From contig NZ_WELI01000001.1 in the NCBI RefSeq assembly GCF_009184635.1, positions 1-64,000 on the forward strand: DNA of 64,000 nucleotides, read 5' to 3'. Shown piece by piece: positions 6,778 through 15,756 of the stretch. Positions within the stretch are counted from its first letter, which is position 1, and each line of letters opens with the position of its first letter. The position numbers and the translations under genes were made by a program. The notes beneath the pieces are model-generated. The model did not search any database. It saw nothing but the letters and a program-made list of their open reading frames with translations, and was not told the origin of the DNA. Source of the stretch: Rudanella paleaurantiibacter. Lineage in GTDB: Bacteria > Bacteroidota > Bacteroidia > Cytophagales > Spirosomataceae.

Positions 6778-8232
6778 TCATAATTGCTTGCGCAAGCGAG
6801 CCACCGGAATATTGAGCTGCTCACGGTATTTGGCTACCGTTCGGCGGGCAATGTTGTAGCCCCGGTCGTTGAGCATTTTCTCGAGCTTGTCGTCGGAGAG
6901 CGGGTTAAGCTTTGGCTCGTTGTCGATTAGCTCTTTCAGAATATTTTTTACTTCGCGGCTGCTGACATCCTCGCCCGAATCGGTCGAGATACCTTCGGAG
7001 AAGAAGTATTTAAGCGGGTAAATTCCAAACTCGGTTTGTACCGACTTACTGTTGGCCACCCGCGACACCGTCGACACGTCCATGTCGATCATCGTTGCAA
7101 TGTCTTTCAGAATCATGGGCCGCAGCTTCGACTCGTCGCCGGTCAGAAAAAAATCGTACTGAAACTTCACGATGGCGTTCATGGTCTTCAGCAGGGTTTG
7201 CTGTCGCTGCTTAATGGCATCGATAAACCATTTGGCGGCATCGAGCCGTTGCTTCACAAACGTAACCGTTTCTTTCAGGGCCTTGTTGGTTTTGGTGCTC
7301 TTATCGTAGGTGTCGAGCATCTCGGCAAAAGACCGGCTTATTCGTAGTTCTGGGGCATTCTTTGAATTTAAGGTGAGTTCGAGTTTACCGCCGTTGTTGG
7401 TCAGAATAAAATCGGGAATCAGATACTGAGCTGTTCCGTCTCCGCCCTCGACCGAACCCGGTTTGGGGTTCAGCTTGGTAATAATAGTAATGACTTTCTT
7501 GAGCGATTCGTCGGAGACGTTGAGTCGGCGCTGAATTTTTTCGTAGTGCTTCTTGGAGAACTCTTCGAAAAACTCGTCGATGATCCGAATGGCCAGCCCA
7601 ACACAAGGGTCTGATTGGTCTTTCCGTTGCAGTTGCAGAATCAGGCATTCCTGGAGTGTGCGGGCGGCAATACCAGGCGGGTCGAAGGTCTGAATCATCG
7701 CAAGCACCTCTTCGAGTTCGTCGACATCCGTAAACACGCCCTGCGTAAAGGCCAGATCATTGACAATAGCCTGCATAGAACGCCGGATATAGCCGTCGCT
7801 CTCGATACTGCCCAGTAACTGAAGCCCAATCGTGCGTTGCTCGTTGGAAAGGCGCAGATAGCCAAATTGCTGCATGAGTGAATCCATCAGGCTCGACGTA
7901 CTGGCCAATGGCGATTCGCGCTCCTCTTCGGCATAATTACCGTCGCCCTGCATCTTGTAGCCATTGTAGTCGTCGCTGCTCAGATACCCGTCAATGTCGA
8001 GATCATCGTCGTGCGTACGTGCGTCGTCGCCGTATTCATCGCCATACGGATCGTCATCATTATTTGGCTCCTCATAATCGTCCATGCCCTCTTCCAGGGC
8101 CGGATTGATTTCCAGCTCTTCTTCAATGCGCGTGTCGAGCTCAGCTGTAGGAATCTGCAACAGCTTGATAAACTGAATCTGTTGTGGAGACAGTTTCTGC
8201 TGAAGCGATTGATTTAAGCTTAACTTCTGCAT
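6778..8232 (-). CDS. rpoN: RNA polymerase sigma-54 factor
   Basis: A full-length 484-aa sigma-54, which directs core polymerase to -24/-12 promoters that need an ATP-driven enhancer-binding activator. Region I is the glutamine-rich N-terminus with LSLNQSLQQKLSPQQIQFIK. Region II is strikingly acidic (about residues 49-92, with runs of Asp and Glu). The core-binding and helix-turn-helix parts follow, and the RpoN box ARRTVAKYRE is at residues 462-471. The usual neighbours of proteobacterial rpoN (HPF, PTS genes) are missing, which is normal for Bacteroidota. A PAP2-like gene lies directly downstream with its own -7 box. No enhancer-binding protein is encoded in the window. Confidence 0.96.
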   Translation of the reverse strand: MQKLSLNQSLQQKLSPQQIQFIKLLQIPTAELDTRIEEELEINPALEEGMDDYEEPNNDDDPYGDEYGDDARTHDDDLDIDGYLSSDDYNGYKMQGDGNYAEEERESPLASTSSLMDSLMQQFGYLRLSNEQRTIGLQLLGSIESDGYIRRSMQAIVNDLAFTQGVFTDVDELEEVLAMIQTFDPPGIAARTLQECLILQLQRKDQSDPCVGLAIRIIDEFFEEFSKKHYEKIQRRLNVSDESLKKVITIITKLNPKPGSVEGGDGTAQYLIPDFILTNNGGKLELTLNSKNAPELRISRSFAEMLDTYDKSTKTNKALKETVTFVKQRLDAAKWFIDAIKQRQQTLLKTMNAIVKFQYDFFLTGDESKLRPMILKDIATMIDMDVSTVSRVANSKSVQTEFGIYPLKYFFSEGISTDSGEDVSSREVKNILKELIDNEPKLNPLSDDKLEKMLNDRGYNIARRTVAKYREQLNIPVARLRKQL

Positions 8233-8431
8233 GATACAATCAGGTAAATGTTTAGGGTACGTTGAGCAGAAGAGGCTGAGCCAAGCCCCTCACAATTATC
8301 AGACCAATTTTAGTGGTTTTTTGTTTGTTGGCAATAAAAAAAATAGAAACATCGGTTATTTAATCTGTTACTCTACCAAACGGATCAATTTTGCTTACTC
8401 AATTATCTAAAATGTGCTCTTTAAATTCGAT

Positions 8432-9133
8432 ATGATGACGATTAACGGCTTGTTGGGAGAGTACGAGGTTATTCTGTTCGATCTGATGGACACGCTGATG
8501 TTTGGCGGGAACCGGTTTTCGACCGACGAAGATTACGCGTACACCTACGCGCAACTGGGCGGGCATTTATACTCAAGTGTATTTGTGCAGTCGCTTATTC
8601 ATGCGGTGTATGAGCGTATGCATGCCGACTACAACCATCCTGGCTGTTACACCAACTTTCCGGCGGCTTCGGTGTACATTCAGCAGCTTCTGACAGAACG
8701 ACAGGCCTCAACCGCCGACGCCGACCGGCTAGCGCAGGTGTTTGCCCTACACGAGCTGGGACATATACCCGATGGGCACGTGGCTACGCTGGAGGCTCTC
8801 AGTCAGACACACCGGCTGGGGCTGGTGAGCAATCTGTGGGCCGGGGCCGATTTGTTCCGGCGGGTATTTCGGGAGGTAGGCATTCATCACCTGTTCGAAG
8901 TGCTCGTTTTTTCGTCCGACCATGCCTGCATCAAACCCTCGCCCCGCTTGTTTCGGGTGGCCCTCGACCAACTGGCTGTGGAGCCCCGGCGGATTCTGTT
9001 TGTGGGCGATGATGCCGACCGTGATGTGGCTGCGGCCCGGGCACTGGGTATGGACACCGTTTGGGTAACCGGGGCCAAACAGGAGCCGGGGCCCGGCCGT
9101 TGTGTACGGAGCGTGGTTGAATTGGTGAGGTAG
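8432..9133 (+). CDS. HAD family hydrolase
   Basis: Predicted 233-aa haloacid dehalogenase-superfamily protein, cytosolic. The frame can start at GTG 8414, but ATG 8432 (or 8435) sits right before the fold's first strand. Motif I reads FDLMDTL: the nucleophile Asp (about residue 17) is present, but the second Asp two residues on, the usual acid/base, is replaced by Met. Motif II Ser is in LGLVSNLW, motif III Lys in CIKPSPRLF and motif IV acids in FVGDDADRD. The helical cap lies between residues 25 and 100. Substrate cannot be named. nadE follows 115 nt downstream on the same strand. Confidence 0.82.
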   Translation: MMTINGLLGEYEVILFDLMDTLMFGGNRFSTDEDYAYTYAQLGGHLYSSVFVQSLIHAVYERMHADYNHPGCYTNFPAASVYIQQLLTERQASTADADRLAQVFALHELGHIPDGHVATLEALSQTHRLGLVSNLWAGADLFRRVFREVGIHHLFEVLVFSSDHACIKPSPRLFRVALDQLAVEPRRILFVGDDADRDVAAARALGMDTVWVTGAKQEPGPGRCVRSVVELVR

Positions 9134-9248
9134 CCGCCCGGTCGTTTCGCAAAACCTATTTTTGCCTCATCTTTGTTACTCAGATAAAGACAGCCAACAG
9201 GCTGGGTAACCAATCAGCCCGGCCCATTGCTCACTTGCTCCCGAATCA

Positions 9249-11378
9249 ATGAAACTCCTGAAAGTTGCCGCTGGCGTACTGAATCAGACGCCCCTTGCCT
9301 GGGATTCTAACCGTCAACACATTATATCGGCCATCGAAGCGGCCCGGCAGCAGGAGGTAAGCCTGCTGGTACTGCCCGAACTTTGTATTTCGGGGTATAA
9401 CTGCGACGATATGTTTTTTGCTCAGAACACCATCGATCAGTCGATTGCGTCGCTGCTGGAGATTGTAGAGCACACGGCCGACATCGTGGTGTCGGTGGGG
9501 TTGCCGTTGCGGCACAACAACCGCACGTACAACACGGCCTGCCTTATTGCCAACAAGCGGATTCTGGGCTTTGCCGTGAAGCAATACCTACCCCAAAACG
9601 GGATTCACTACGAGCCACGCTGGTTTCAGCCGTGGTCGGCTTTCGTACGTGACGAGATCAAGATTGGCGGCCCGTCGCACGGCGGTCCGTCGCACGGGGA
9701 GTTTAGCTACCCATTTGGTGACCTGGTGTTCGAGCTGTCGGGTGGTCCGGTTGGGCCGGTGCGGATTGGGTTTGAAATCTGCGAAGATGCCTGGATTGCC
9801 AACCGGCCGGGCAGGTCGTTGTACGAGCGGGGTGTCGATGTGATCCTGAACCCATCGGCCAGTCATTTTTCGTTCAACAAATCAGTTACCCGTGAGCGAC
9901 TCGTGGTTGATGCTTCGCGGTCGTTTGGGGTGAGTTATATCTACACCAACCTCCTGGGCAACGAAGCTGGCCGGGCTATTTACGATGGCGACGCTATGGT
10001 GGCCTCGAACGGGTCGTTGCTGGTATCGGGGCCACGACTGAGCTACGAGGATTACTTGATTGTGCCCGCCGTTATCGACATTGATCTGACCCGCCTGAAT
10101 CAGGTGCAGAACCGGGGTAATCTGGCGTTGGCTTATCCTAACCTTCGAGTGGCCGAGCGGTTCGACTGGCCCAATGTAACGCCCGTGAAACCACAAGTAG
10201 CCGAGCTGGAATCGTGGGAGCGGGGCGGTTATATCCGTGAAGAGGAGTTTGCCCGCGCCGTGGCGTTGGGGCTGTTCGATTACCTGCGCAAAAGCCGGTC
10301 GCAGGGGTATGTGCTCAGCCTGTCGGGCGGGGCCGACTCATCGGCCATTGCGGCTACCGTGTATCTGATGATTCGGATGGCGGTCGAAAACCTTGGCCTC
10401 GACGGGGTGAAGCAAAAGTTGGGATACATCAAAGCACTTCAGGATTGCCAAACGGCCGAAGAGATGGTTGGGAAGCTGCTGACGGTGATGTATCAGGGCA
10501 CCGAAAACTCGTCGGACGATACGTTCAACTCGGCCAAAGAGCTGGCCGAGAGTATTGGAGCCAAGTTTTTAACTATCAACATCAACGGTCTGGTTGAAAC
10601 GTACCGGGGGCTGATCGAAGCCCAATTGGGTCGTCAGCTTTCGTGGGAAACCGACGATCTGGCCCTGCAAAATATTCAGGCACGGGTACGGGCCCCGTCA
10701 ATCTGGATGCTGGCCAATATCAACAATGCCTTGTTGCTGAGCACCTCCAACCGCTCCGAAGCGGCCGTGGGCTACGCGACGATGGACGGCGATACGGCGG
10801 GGAGTATTTCGCCTATTACGGGCATCGATAAGCACTTTTTGCGGAGTTGGCTGCGCTGGCTGGAAACTGAGGGGTTGAACATTGCCTCTACGCCATCGTC
10901 TGCGAGTGATAACAGCCCCTCGGCTATCCGATTGTCGGGTCTGCACCGTGTGAATAACCTGCAACCGACTGCCGAGCTACGTCCGCTCGACAAAAAACAG
11001 ACCGACGAAGACGACCTGATGCCGTACGAGGTGCTTAACACCATTGAGCAGCTGGCGATTCGGGACAAGCAGACTCCGCTCGACATTCTGAAGGCTCTCC
11101 AGCCGATTTATGCCGAGGCTTACGGGGCCGACAAACTGCTGCTCTGGACGGAGCGGTTCTTTAAACTCTGGAGCCGTAATCAATGGAAGCGGGAGCGATA
11201 CGCGCCTTCGTTCCATCTTGACGATTACAGTCTGGACCCGCGCACCTGGATGCGGTTCCCGATTCTGTCGGGTGGGTTTGAGAAAGAACTGGCCGAGATG
11301 AAGGAGTGGGCCGCGTCGGAAGGGGGCGCGTCGGTGAGCCGGAAAGCCCACGGCGGCCGGGGCCGCATCGGGTTCTGA
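9249..11378 (+). CDS. nadE: Glutamine-dependent NAD+ synthase
   Basis: A 709-aa two-domain enzyme that makes NAD+ from nicotinate adenine dinucleotide, ATP and glutamine. The N-terminal nitrilase-type glutaminase holds the E-K-C triad: Glu44 in LPELCISG, Lys111 in VKQYLPQ and Cys178 in FEICEDAW. The C-terminal synthetase carries the PP-loop SGGADSS at 359-365. Length fits the long bacterial form. An unusual tandem GGPSHGGPSHG stretch (140-150), made by a 15-bp duplication at about 9665-9694, sits in the glutaminase domain. The stop codon overlaps the start of the next gene (TGATG), suggesting translational coupling to the EamA transporter. Confidence 0.96.
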   Translation: MKLLKVAAGVLNQTPLAWDSNRQHIISAIEAARQQEVSLLVLPELCISGYNCDDMFFAQNTIDQSIASLLEIVEHTADIVVSVGLPLRHNNRTYNTACLIANKRILGFAVKQYLPQNGIHYEPRWFQPWSAFVRDEIKIGGPSHGGPSHGEFSYPFGDLVFELSGGPVGPVRIGFEICEDAWIANRPGRSLYERGVDVILNPSASHFSFNKSVTRERLVVDASRSFGVSYIYTNLLGNEAGRAIYDGDAMVASNGSLLVSGPRLSYEDYLIVPAVIDIDLTRLNQVQNRGNLALAYPNLRVAERFDWPNVTPVKPQVAELESWERGGYIREEEFARAVALGLFDYLRKSRSQGYVLSLSGGADSSAIAATVYLMIRMAVENLGLDGVKQKLGYIKALQDCQTAEEMVGKLLTVMYQGTENSSDDTFNSAKELAESIGAKFLTININGLVETYRGLIEAQLGRQLSWETDDLALQNIQARVRAPSIWMLANINNALLLSTSNRSEAAVGYATMDGDTAGSISPITGIDKHFLRSWLRWLETEGLNIASTPSSASDNSPSAIRLSGLHRVNNLQPTAELRPLDKKQTDEDDLMPYEVLNTIEQLAIRDKQTPLDILKALQPIYAEAYGADKLLLWTERFFKLWSRNQWKRERYAPSFHLDDYSLDPRTWMRFPILSGGFEKELAEMKEWAASEGGASVSRKAHGGRGRIGF

Positions 11379-12289
11379 TGGGTATGAGCGATTCACAACA
11401 GACAGAATCTTCTGCATCGGGTGGGGCGGTTGGTAGTGGGGCTATCCCCGGCTTATTGTTTGCCGCATTTTGGGCGTCGGCGTCGGTAGCTACAAAGTTC
11501 GGGGTGCAGTCGGCGCACCCGTTCTGGCTGGCTACCATTCGGTTTATGATTGCCGGGAGCGGTATGCTTCTGTTTGCGTACGGAATTGGCCGCCGGAATC
11601 CGCTCCCCAACCGGGTGGAGTGGCAACGTCTGACGATCTTCGCCTTTCTGAATACCACCGTTTATTTGGGGCTGTACGTGCTGGCCATGCGCGAAGTGTC
11701 GGCCGGTATTGGTAGTCTGGGCGTGGCTACCAACCCGCTGTTTATCACGCTTATGTCGGCGGTGTGGTTGCGTCGACCGCTACGCTGGTACGAGGGAGCC
11801 GGTATTGCGCTGGGCCTGATTGGCGTAACGGTGGCTACGTATCCGCTGCTCGAAGATGCTCACGCCACCGTGCGCGGGTTGCTTATTCTGATGACGGGTA
11901 TGGTCTCGGTATCAGCTGCTACGGTGTACTACGCTCGGTTCGACTGGCGATTGCCCCCAATTGTGATCAACGGTTGGCAGGTGCTCATTGGCGGGTTACT
12001 GTTATTGCCCGTAACGCTGCTGGTGGCCGATTTCCAACCCGACCGTTTCGACCAGACCTTCTGGGTATCGGTATTCTGGCTGGTGTTGCCGGTGTCGGTG
12101 GTGGCCCTGCAACTTTGGTTTTATCTGGTGCGGCAAGATGCCGTGCGTGCCTCGCTATGGCTGTTTCTGTGTCCTATTTTCGGCTTTGCGTACTCGGCGG
12201 TACTCACGGGTGAGCCCATCACCTTGTTTACACTGGCGGGTACGGCCTTAGTACTGGCGGGGCTTTGGCTGGCCCGGAAAAAAAAGTAA
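11378..12289 (+). CDS. EamA/DMT-superfamily transporter
   Basis: A 303-aa integral membrane protein with ten predicted hydrophobic segments in two EamA halves, as in drug/metabolite exporters. The N-terminal motif GLLFAAFWASASVATKFG and the second-half PVSVVALQLWFYLVRQDAV region are typical. The open frame extends 24 codons upstream into nadE. ATG 11378, which shares its A with the nadE TGA, is the likely start, although ATG 11384 is also possible. Substrate is unknown, and coupling to nadE does not by itself show a pyridine substrate. It is convergent with the OmpA-like gene, whose stop lies 3 nt away. Confidence 0.85.
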   Translation: MGMSDSQQTESSASGGAVGSGAIPGLLFAAFWASASVATKFGVQSAHPFWLATIRFMIAGSGMLLFAYGIGRRNPLPNRVEWQRLTIFAFLNTTVYLGLYVLAMREVSAGIGSLGVATNPLFITLMSAVWLRRPLRWYEGAGIALGLIGVTVATYPLLEDAHATVRGLLILMTGMVSVSAATVYYARFDWRLPPIVINGWQVLIGGLLLLPVTLLVADFQPDRFDQTFWVSVFWLVLPVSVVALQLWFYLVRQDAVRASLWLFLCPIFGFAYSAVLTGEPITLFTLAGTALVLAGLWLARKKK

Positions 12290-12292
12290 ACG

Positions 12293-13024
12293 TTACGGAT
12301 TGGGAAGAACCGTGATTTCTACCCGCTTGTTTCGGGCGCGGTTCTGGGGCGAGAGTGGCCCCGGTAGCGGGCGCGTACCGCCGTATGCTTTCATCGCCAC
12401 TCGGTTAGGATCGATGCCCGACTGGACCAGAAACGCCCGAACAGCCTCGGCCCGGTCGAGGGCGAGGATGCGGTTAAGGGTAATATCGCCGACGGTATCG
12501 GTATGGCCGGCTACTTCGATCCGCACGCCCGGATTGGCTGTTAGCTGCGTAGCCAGCAACCGAAGCGCCCGGACAGCCTCGGGCAGCAGGTCGGCCCGGC
12601 GGGGGGCAAACGTCAGGGTTGGCAACACCACGGGCATCGACGCGGTCGGTCGCGAGGCCGAACCCGGTTCGAGCCGGATTTCTTTCCCATAGATACGGTC
12701 AGCGCGCTGATCCGAAAACGCCAGTTTCTCTTCTAGGTCCTTATACCCATCAGCGCGGGTCACAATCGAGTACGTACGCGCCGGGTCGAGCGTGAGCCTA
12801 AAGGTTCCGTCGGGCCGGGTGCGACCGTTCGAAAATACAGTGCGTTCGGGCAGTACAATAGCCTCAATACGGGCGTCCGCAATGGGTTGGCGCGTGTTGG
12901 CGCTCACCACCGTTCCGTCGAACGTAGCCAGGGGGCGGGGCTGATTTTGCCCGTTAACAACGCTCGTCCAAAGTAGCCAGAGACACCCCGTAAACACGCG
13001 TAAAGTAAGTTGTGTCGCCATCAA
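12293..13024 (-). CDS. OmpA-family protein with carboxypeptidase-regulatory-like domain
   Basis: A 243-aa secreted cell-envelope protein. A signal peptide (about 1-25) precedes an immunoglobulin-like CarboxypepD_reg domain (about 32-120; FDGTVVSANTRQPIADARI, then a TFRLTLDPARTYSIV strand pair). The C-terminal OmpA domain (about 130-240) has GHTDTVGD and NKRVEI, which contact meso-diaminopimelate in peptidoglycan. No beta-barrel is present, so it probably tethers something to the wall or is a periplasmic anchor. The start has two adjacent ATGs (13024, 13021). It is monocistronic and convergent with the EamA transporter gene. Confidence 0.88.
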   Translation of the reverse strand: MMATQLTLRVFTGCLWLLWTSVVNGQNQPRPLATFDGTVVSANTRQPIADARIEAIVLPERTVFSNGRTRPDGTFRLTLDPARTYSIVTRADGYKDLEEKLAFSDQRADRIYGKEIRLEPGSASRPTASMPVVLPTLTFAPRRADLLPEAVRALRLLATQLTANPGVRIEVAGHTDTVGDITLNRILALDRAEAVRAFLVQSGIDPNRVAMKAYGGTRPLPGPLSPQNRARNKRVEITVLPNP

Positions 13025-13213
13025 AATGACAACGGAATCTCTCGGGTAAATAGTTTGAAAAGTCGCCTAAAATGCCTAATTTAAAGACGTATAGCTAATG
13101 ACATTTCTGGGCCTAAAAATACTTTGTAAATATCTGTTATTCAGATGGTTAAAAGGGCGTTCTGGGGCGTTGAAATGGAACGACGAAGAAGGCTATATTG
13201 TTAGTAGAGTATA

Positions 13214-14344
13214 ATGCAGAATAACAACGCGACAACAGATACAATGAACAAGCAAACAGTGTTTTTGACCACGCCGACAGGGGGGGCTTTGCCCATCTCC
13301 GACGCTTCGGCAGCGGGCCGTCAGGAGGGTTTGCCGCTCGACGAAAACTGGCGTAAGCGAATTGCTACCCAATCCATTCCGGCGCAGGTGTTCCTGAATC
13401 ACTTCTTTGCCATGGATTACCATATTCAGCATCAGAACGACCTGGACGACCTGACCCGCTTCCCAATTTTTATCGATTTCAAAGGGGGCGTATCGGAAGA
13501 AGGCCGCAAGTCGCTCGAGAAGCTGTTGCTCAACAGTTGGAGTGCCGAGTATGCCCTGCGTATCACGCCCGTGGTGAGTGCTGGATCGGCCGGGGCGGAG
13601 GAGTATCTGCAAAGTTCGCTGCACTGGACTTTCCCGCAGGCCTACTACAGTATTCTGTTTAGTGCCCGGGCGTTTCTGGCCGTGCAGGGCATTCAAGTGA
13701 GTAACGAAGAGCTGATTCGGAAGCGGATTGGCAACATGGTGGTGCGTGGCTATTACCCGGCTTCGGTAGGGTACTACGCGCTCGGGCCACTCAATAATTA
13801 CAGCATCCGTCGCCTGCCCATGGCCAAGTTTAAGCCTGATTTGGGTTTACCCTCGCGGGCCGGGGCAGCACAGGCTGAGTTGGGTCAGTTTCTGAAAACC
13901 ACGCGCGACGGCCGCATCAAAGCCCTGCGCAATGCGATTCAGAATAACCCCAAAACCGCCTTGCGGAGCCCGCGTACGGGTGAGGTGTTGCAGAAGTTCG
14001 GGGTGGAACAATACAAAACCCTGGCCCGGCAGATTGGCTACACCACGTATTTCGATATGCTGAGCCGCCTGCGCATCTCGTCGAATAATCGGGAGATTGA
14101 GCGGTTTGTTGATTCGGAGATCGATGTGCGGCTGTTTCATCAGAGCCTGGTCAACATAGTGTCGCACGTCAATGCCATTCATGAGGCTTACGTTGCCAAG
14201 GCGCTGGGACTCGATGGGTTCCGCCAACTGGTTGCCAAGTTGCCAACCTACTTGCAGGAGGGTTTTCTGCGCGACCGGATACAGGCAGTCATCGAACCCA
14301 TGTTTAGCGTCAACGGTGGGTCTGAACTAACAGCGGCTGCGTAA
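13214..14344 (+). CDS. Conserved-looking protein of unknown function
   Basis: A 376-aa soluble protein without signal peptide, and not assignable to a family by reading. It is rich in helices. The segment TFPQAYYSILFSARAFLAVQG (near residues 135-155) resembles the helix of HEPN-fold proteins, and a later SEIDVRLFHQSLVNIVSHVN helix has an R-x2-H. The canonical HEPN RNase motif (Rx4-6H) is not convincingly present, so this is only a lead. Another possible start (MNKQT) lies 30 nt downstream. The gene stands alone, followed by two tandem palindromic elements and then an intrinsic terminator. Confidence 0.6.
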   Translation: MQNNNATTDTMNKQTVFLTTPTGGALPISDASAAGRQEGLPLDENWRKRIATQSIPAQVFLNHFFAMDYHIQHQNDLDDLTRFPIFIDFKGGVSEEGRKSLEKLLLNSWSAEYALRITPVVSAGSAGAEEYLQSSLHWTFPQAYYSILFSARAFLAVQGIQVSNEELIRKRIGNMVVRGYYPASVGYYALGPLNNYSIRRLPMAKFKPDLGLPSRAGAAQAELGQFLKTTRDGRIKALRNAIQNNPKTALRSPRTGEVLQKFGVEQYKTLARQIGYTTYFDMLSRLRISSNNREIERFVDSEIDVRLFHQSLVNIVSHVNAIHEAYVAKALGLDGFRQLVAKLPTYLQEGFLRDRIQAVIEPMFSVNGGSELTAAA

Positions 14345-14357
14345 TCGTGACTTTATT

Positions 14358-14455
14358 CTCAGTACTGGGGATTGGATGTTAGACACCAGATGTTAGACTT
14401 CTCTACAGAATGGTAGTAATTCTAACGTCTAGTGTCTGAATGTCCAGTACTGAAG
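14358..14455. repeat. Dispersed palindromic repeat, family C, copy 1
   Basis: An imperfect palindrome about 98 nt long. The ends are CTCAGTACTGG and CCAGTACTGAAG, and the inner words GTTAGACACC and TAACGTCTAGTGTCT pair with each other. The centre is CTACAGAATGGTAG. The reverse complement aligns over nearly its whole length with 55861-55965 (see that entry), sharing the 15-nt centre exactly. It starts 13 nt after the stop codon of the gene at 13214-14344. Confidence 0.8.
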
Positions 14456-14463
14456 TCTTTATG

Positions 14464-14584
14464 CTCAGTACTGGACAAAATGTACAATCGAGCGGTGCTC
14501 GGTTGGGCCGATAGGCCAATTTTAGCCTTACGGCTCAGCGAAGCATCGCTTCACTGTACAAATGTGCAATACTGAAGTCTTTAT
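14464..14584. repeat. Second element with family C ends
   Basis: Directly after copy 1 comes a unit with the same borders (CTCAGTACTGGAC at the left, ACTGAAGTCTTTAT at the right, the latter a 14-mer shared with 14449-14462) but a different interior. TGTACA occurs near both ends, with several small hairpins such as GAAGC-ATC-GCTTC between them. This completes the description of 14345-14607, which has no coding region. Confidence 0.6.
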
Positions 14585-14607
14585 TGAATATTGAAAATAG
14601 TTGCTTG

Positions 14608-14639
14608 AAAGCCAGCTTTTTACAAGGCTGGCTTTTTTG
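14608..14639 (+). terminator. Intrinsic terminator
   Basis: AAAGCCAGC/GCTGGCTTT stem (14608-14616, 14627-14635) followed by TTTTTTG. It lies 264 nt after the upstream stop codon, beyond the two repeat elements. It is followed by 90 nt of apparent promoter region before the cytochrome gene. Confidence 0.8.
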
Positions 14640-14732
14640 TCGACCGAAAACTAAACTCTGGCCAACGCGATACCAACAGGGTGCTTTGAAATGTGTAATG
14701 TTGCTAAACTTTTCCTTTAACCACGTTACAAC

Positions 14733-15728
14733 ATGAAAAAAGTAGGACGTATCATCGCGATCGTACTGGGTATACTGGTACTCGTCGTAGGAGCCGGTTT
14801 GGCGTATGTGAAGCTGGCTCTCCCCAATGTTGGCCCTCCGCCCGAAATTACCATCCGGGCCGACTCGGCGCAGATTGCCCACGGCAAATATCTGGCGCAT
14901 CACGTAGCTCTTTGTATGGATTGTCACTCTACCCGCGACTGGACTAAACTCGCCGGGCCTATGGTAGCCGGTACCAACGGTAAAGGGGGCGAGGGCTTTT
15001 TGCGCACGATGGGTTTCCCCGGCGACTTTTACGCGCCCAACATTACCCCGGCCCGTCTGAAAGAGTGGACGGATGGAGAGATTTTCCGGGCAGTAACTAC
15101 GGGTGTGAGCCGCGACGGCCGGGCTCTGTTTCCGGTGATGCCTTACCAGAACTACGCCAAAATGGACCCGCAGGATATTCGCGACATCATTGCCTATGTC
15201 CGCACGCTTGCTCCGATCGAAAATCAGGTGCCTGCTCCCGACCCCGACTTTCCTATGAGCTTCATTATGCACACCATTCCAGCCAAAGCGGAGGGGGGCC
15301 AACGTCCCCAACCTACCGATGAGCTGGCGTATGGGAAGTACCTGACCACGATGGCAAGCTGTGGCGACTGCCACACGCCCGTTGACGATAAGGCGCAGCC
15401 CCTGCCGGGTATGGAGATGGCGGGTGGCCGTGAGTTTCCGATGCCTACGGGTACGGTGCGGTCTATGAACCTGACCCCCGATGAGACGGGTATCAAAGCC
15501 CTGACGAAAGAAGCCTTTGTGGCCCGGTTTAAGGCGCACGACCATGCCGGAGCGGAAAACATCCGGGTAGGCGACGACGAGTTTAACTCGCTCATGCCCT
15601 GGACAATGTACGCCGGTATGTCGGAGCAGGATCTGGGTGCTATTTACACGTATCTGGCTTCGCTCAAGCCGATCAAACACAAAGTGGAGCGGTTTACGCC
15701 CCGGTCTAAACTGATGGCAAGCCGGTAA
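14733..15728 (+). CDS. Membrane-anchored dihaem cytochrome c
   Basis: A 331-aa periplasmic electron carrier with an N-terminal membrane anchor (about residues 5-27; VGRIIAIVLGILVLVVGAGL). Two class I cytochrome c domains follow, with haem sites CMDCH (61-65) and CGDCH (210-214). Likely axial methionines lie in LFPVMPYQNY and NSLMPWTMYAGM. This architecture is common among alcohol or sugar dehydrogenase partner cytochromes, though no dehydrogenase is adjacent. The nearest candidates are the PQQ-type enzyme at 3636-4847 and the propeller fusion at 22004-23992. It is monocistronic, with a clear terminator downstream. Confidence 0.9.
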   Translation: MKKVGRIIAIVLGILVLVVGAGLAYVKLALPNVGPPPEITIRADSAQIAHGKYLAHHVALCMDCHSTRDWTKLAGPMVAGTNGKGGEGFLRTMGFPGDFYAPNITPARLKEWTDGEIFRAVTTGVSRDGRALFPVMPYQNYAKMDPQDIRDIIAYVRTLAPIENQVPAPDPDFPMSFIMHTIPAKAEGGQRPQPTDELAYGKYLTTMASCGDCHTPVDDKAQPLPGMEMAGGREFPMPTGTVRSMNLTPDETGIKALTKEAFVARFKAHDHAGAENIRVGDDEFNSLMPWTMYAGMSEQDLGAIYTYLASLKPIKHKVERFTPRSKLMASR

Positions 15729-15756
15729 GAGAAAGAAGCTCAGAAACAGGCGAGAG

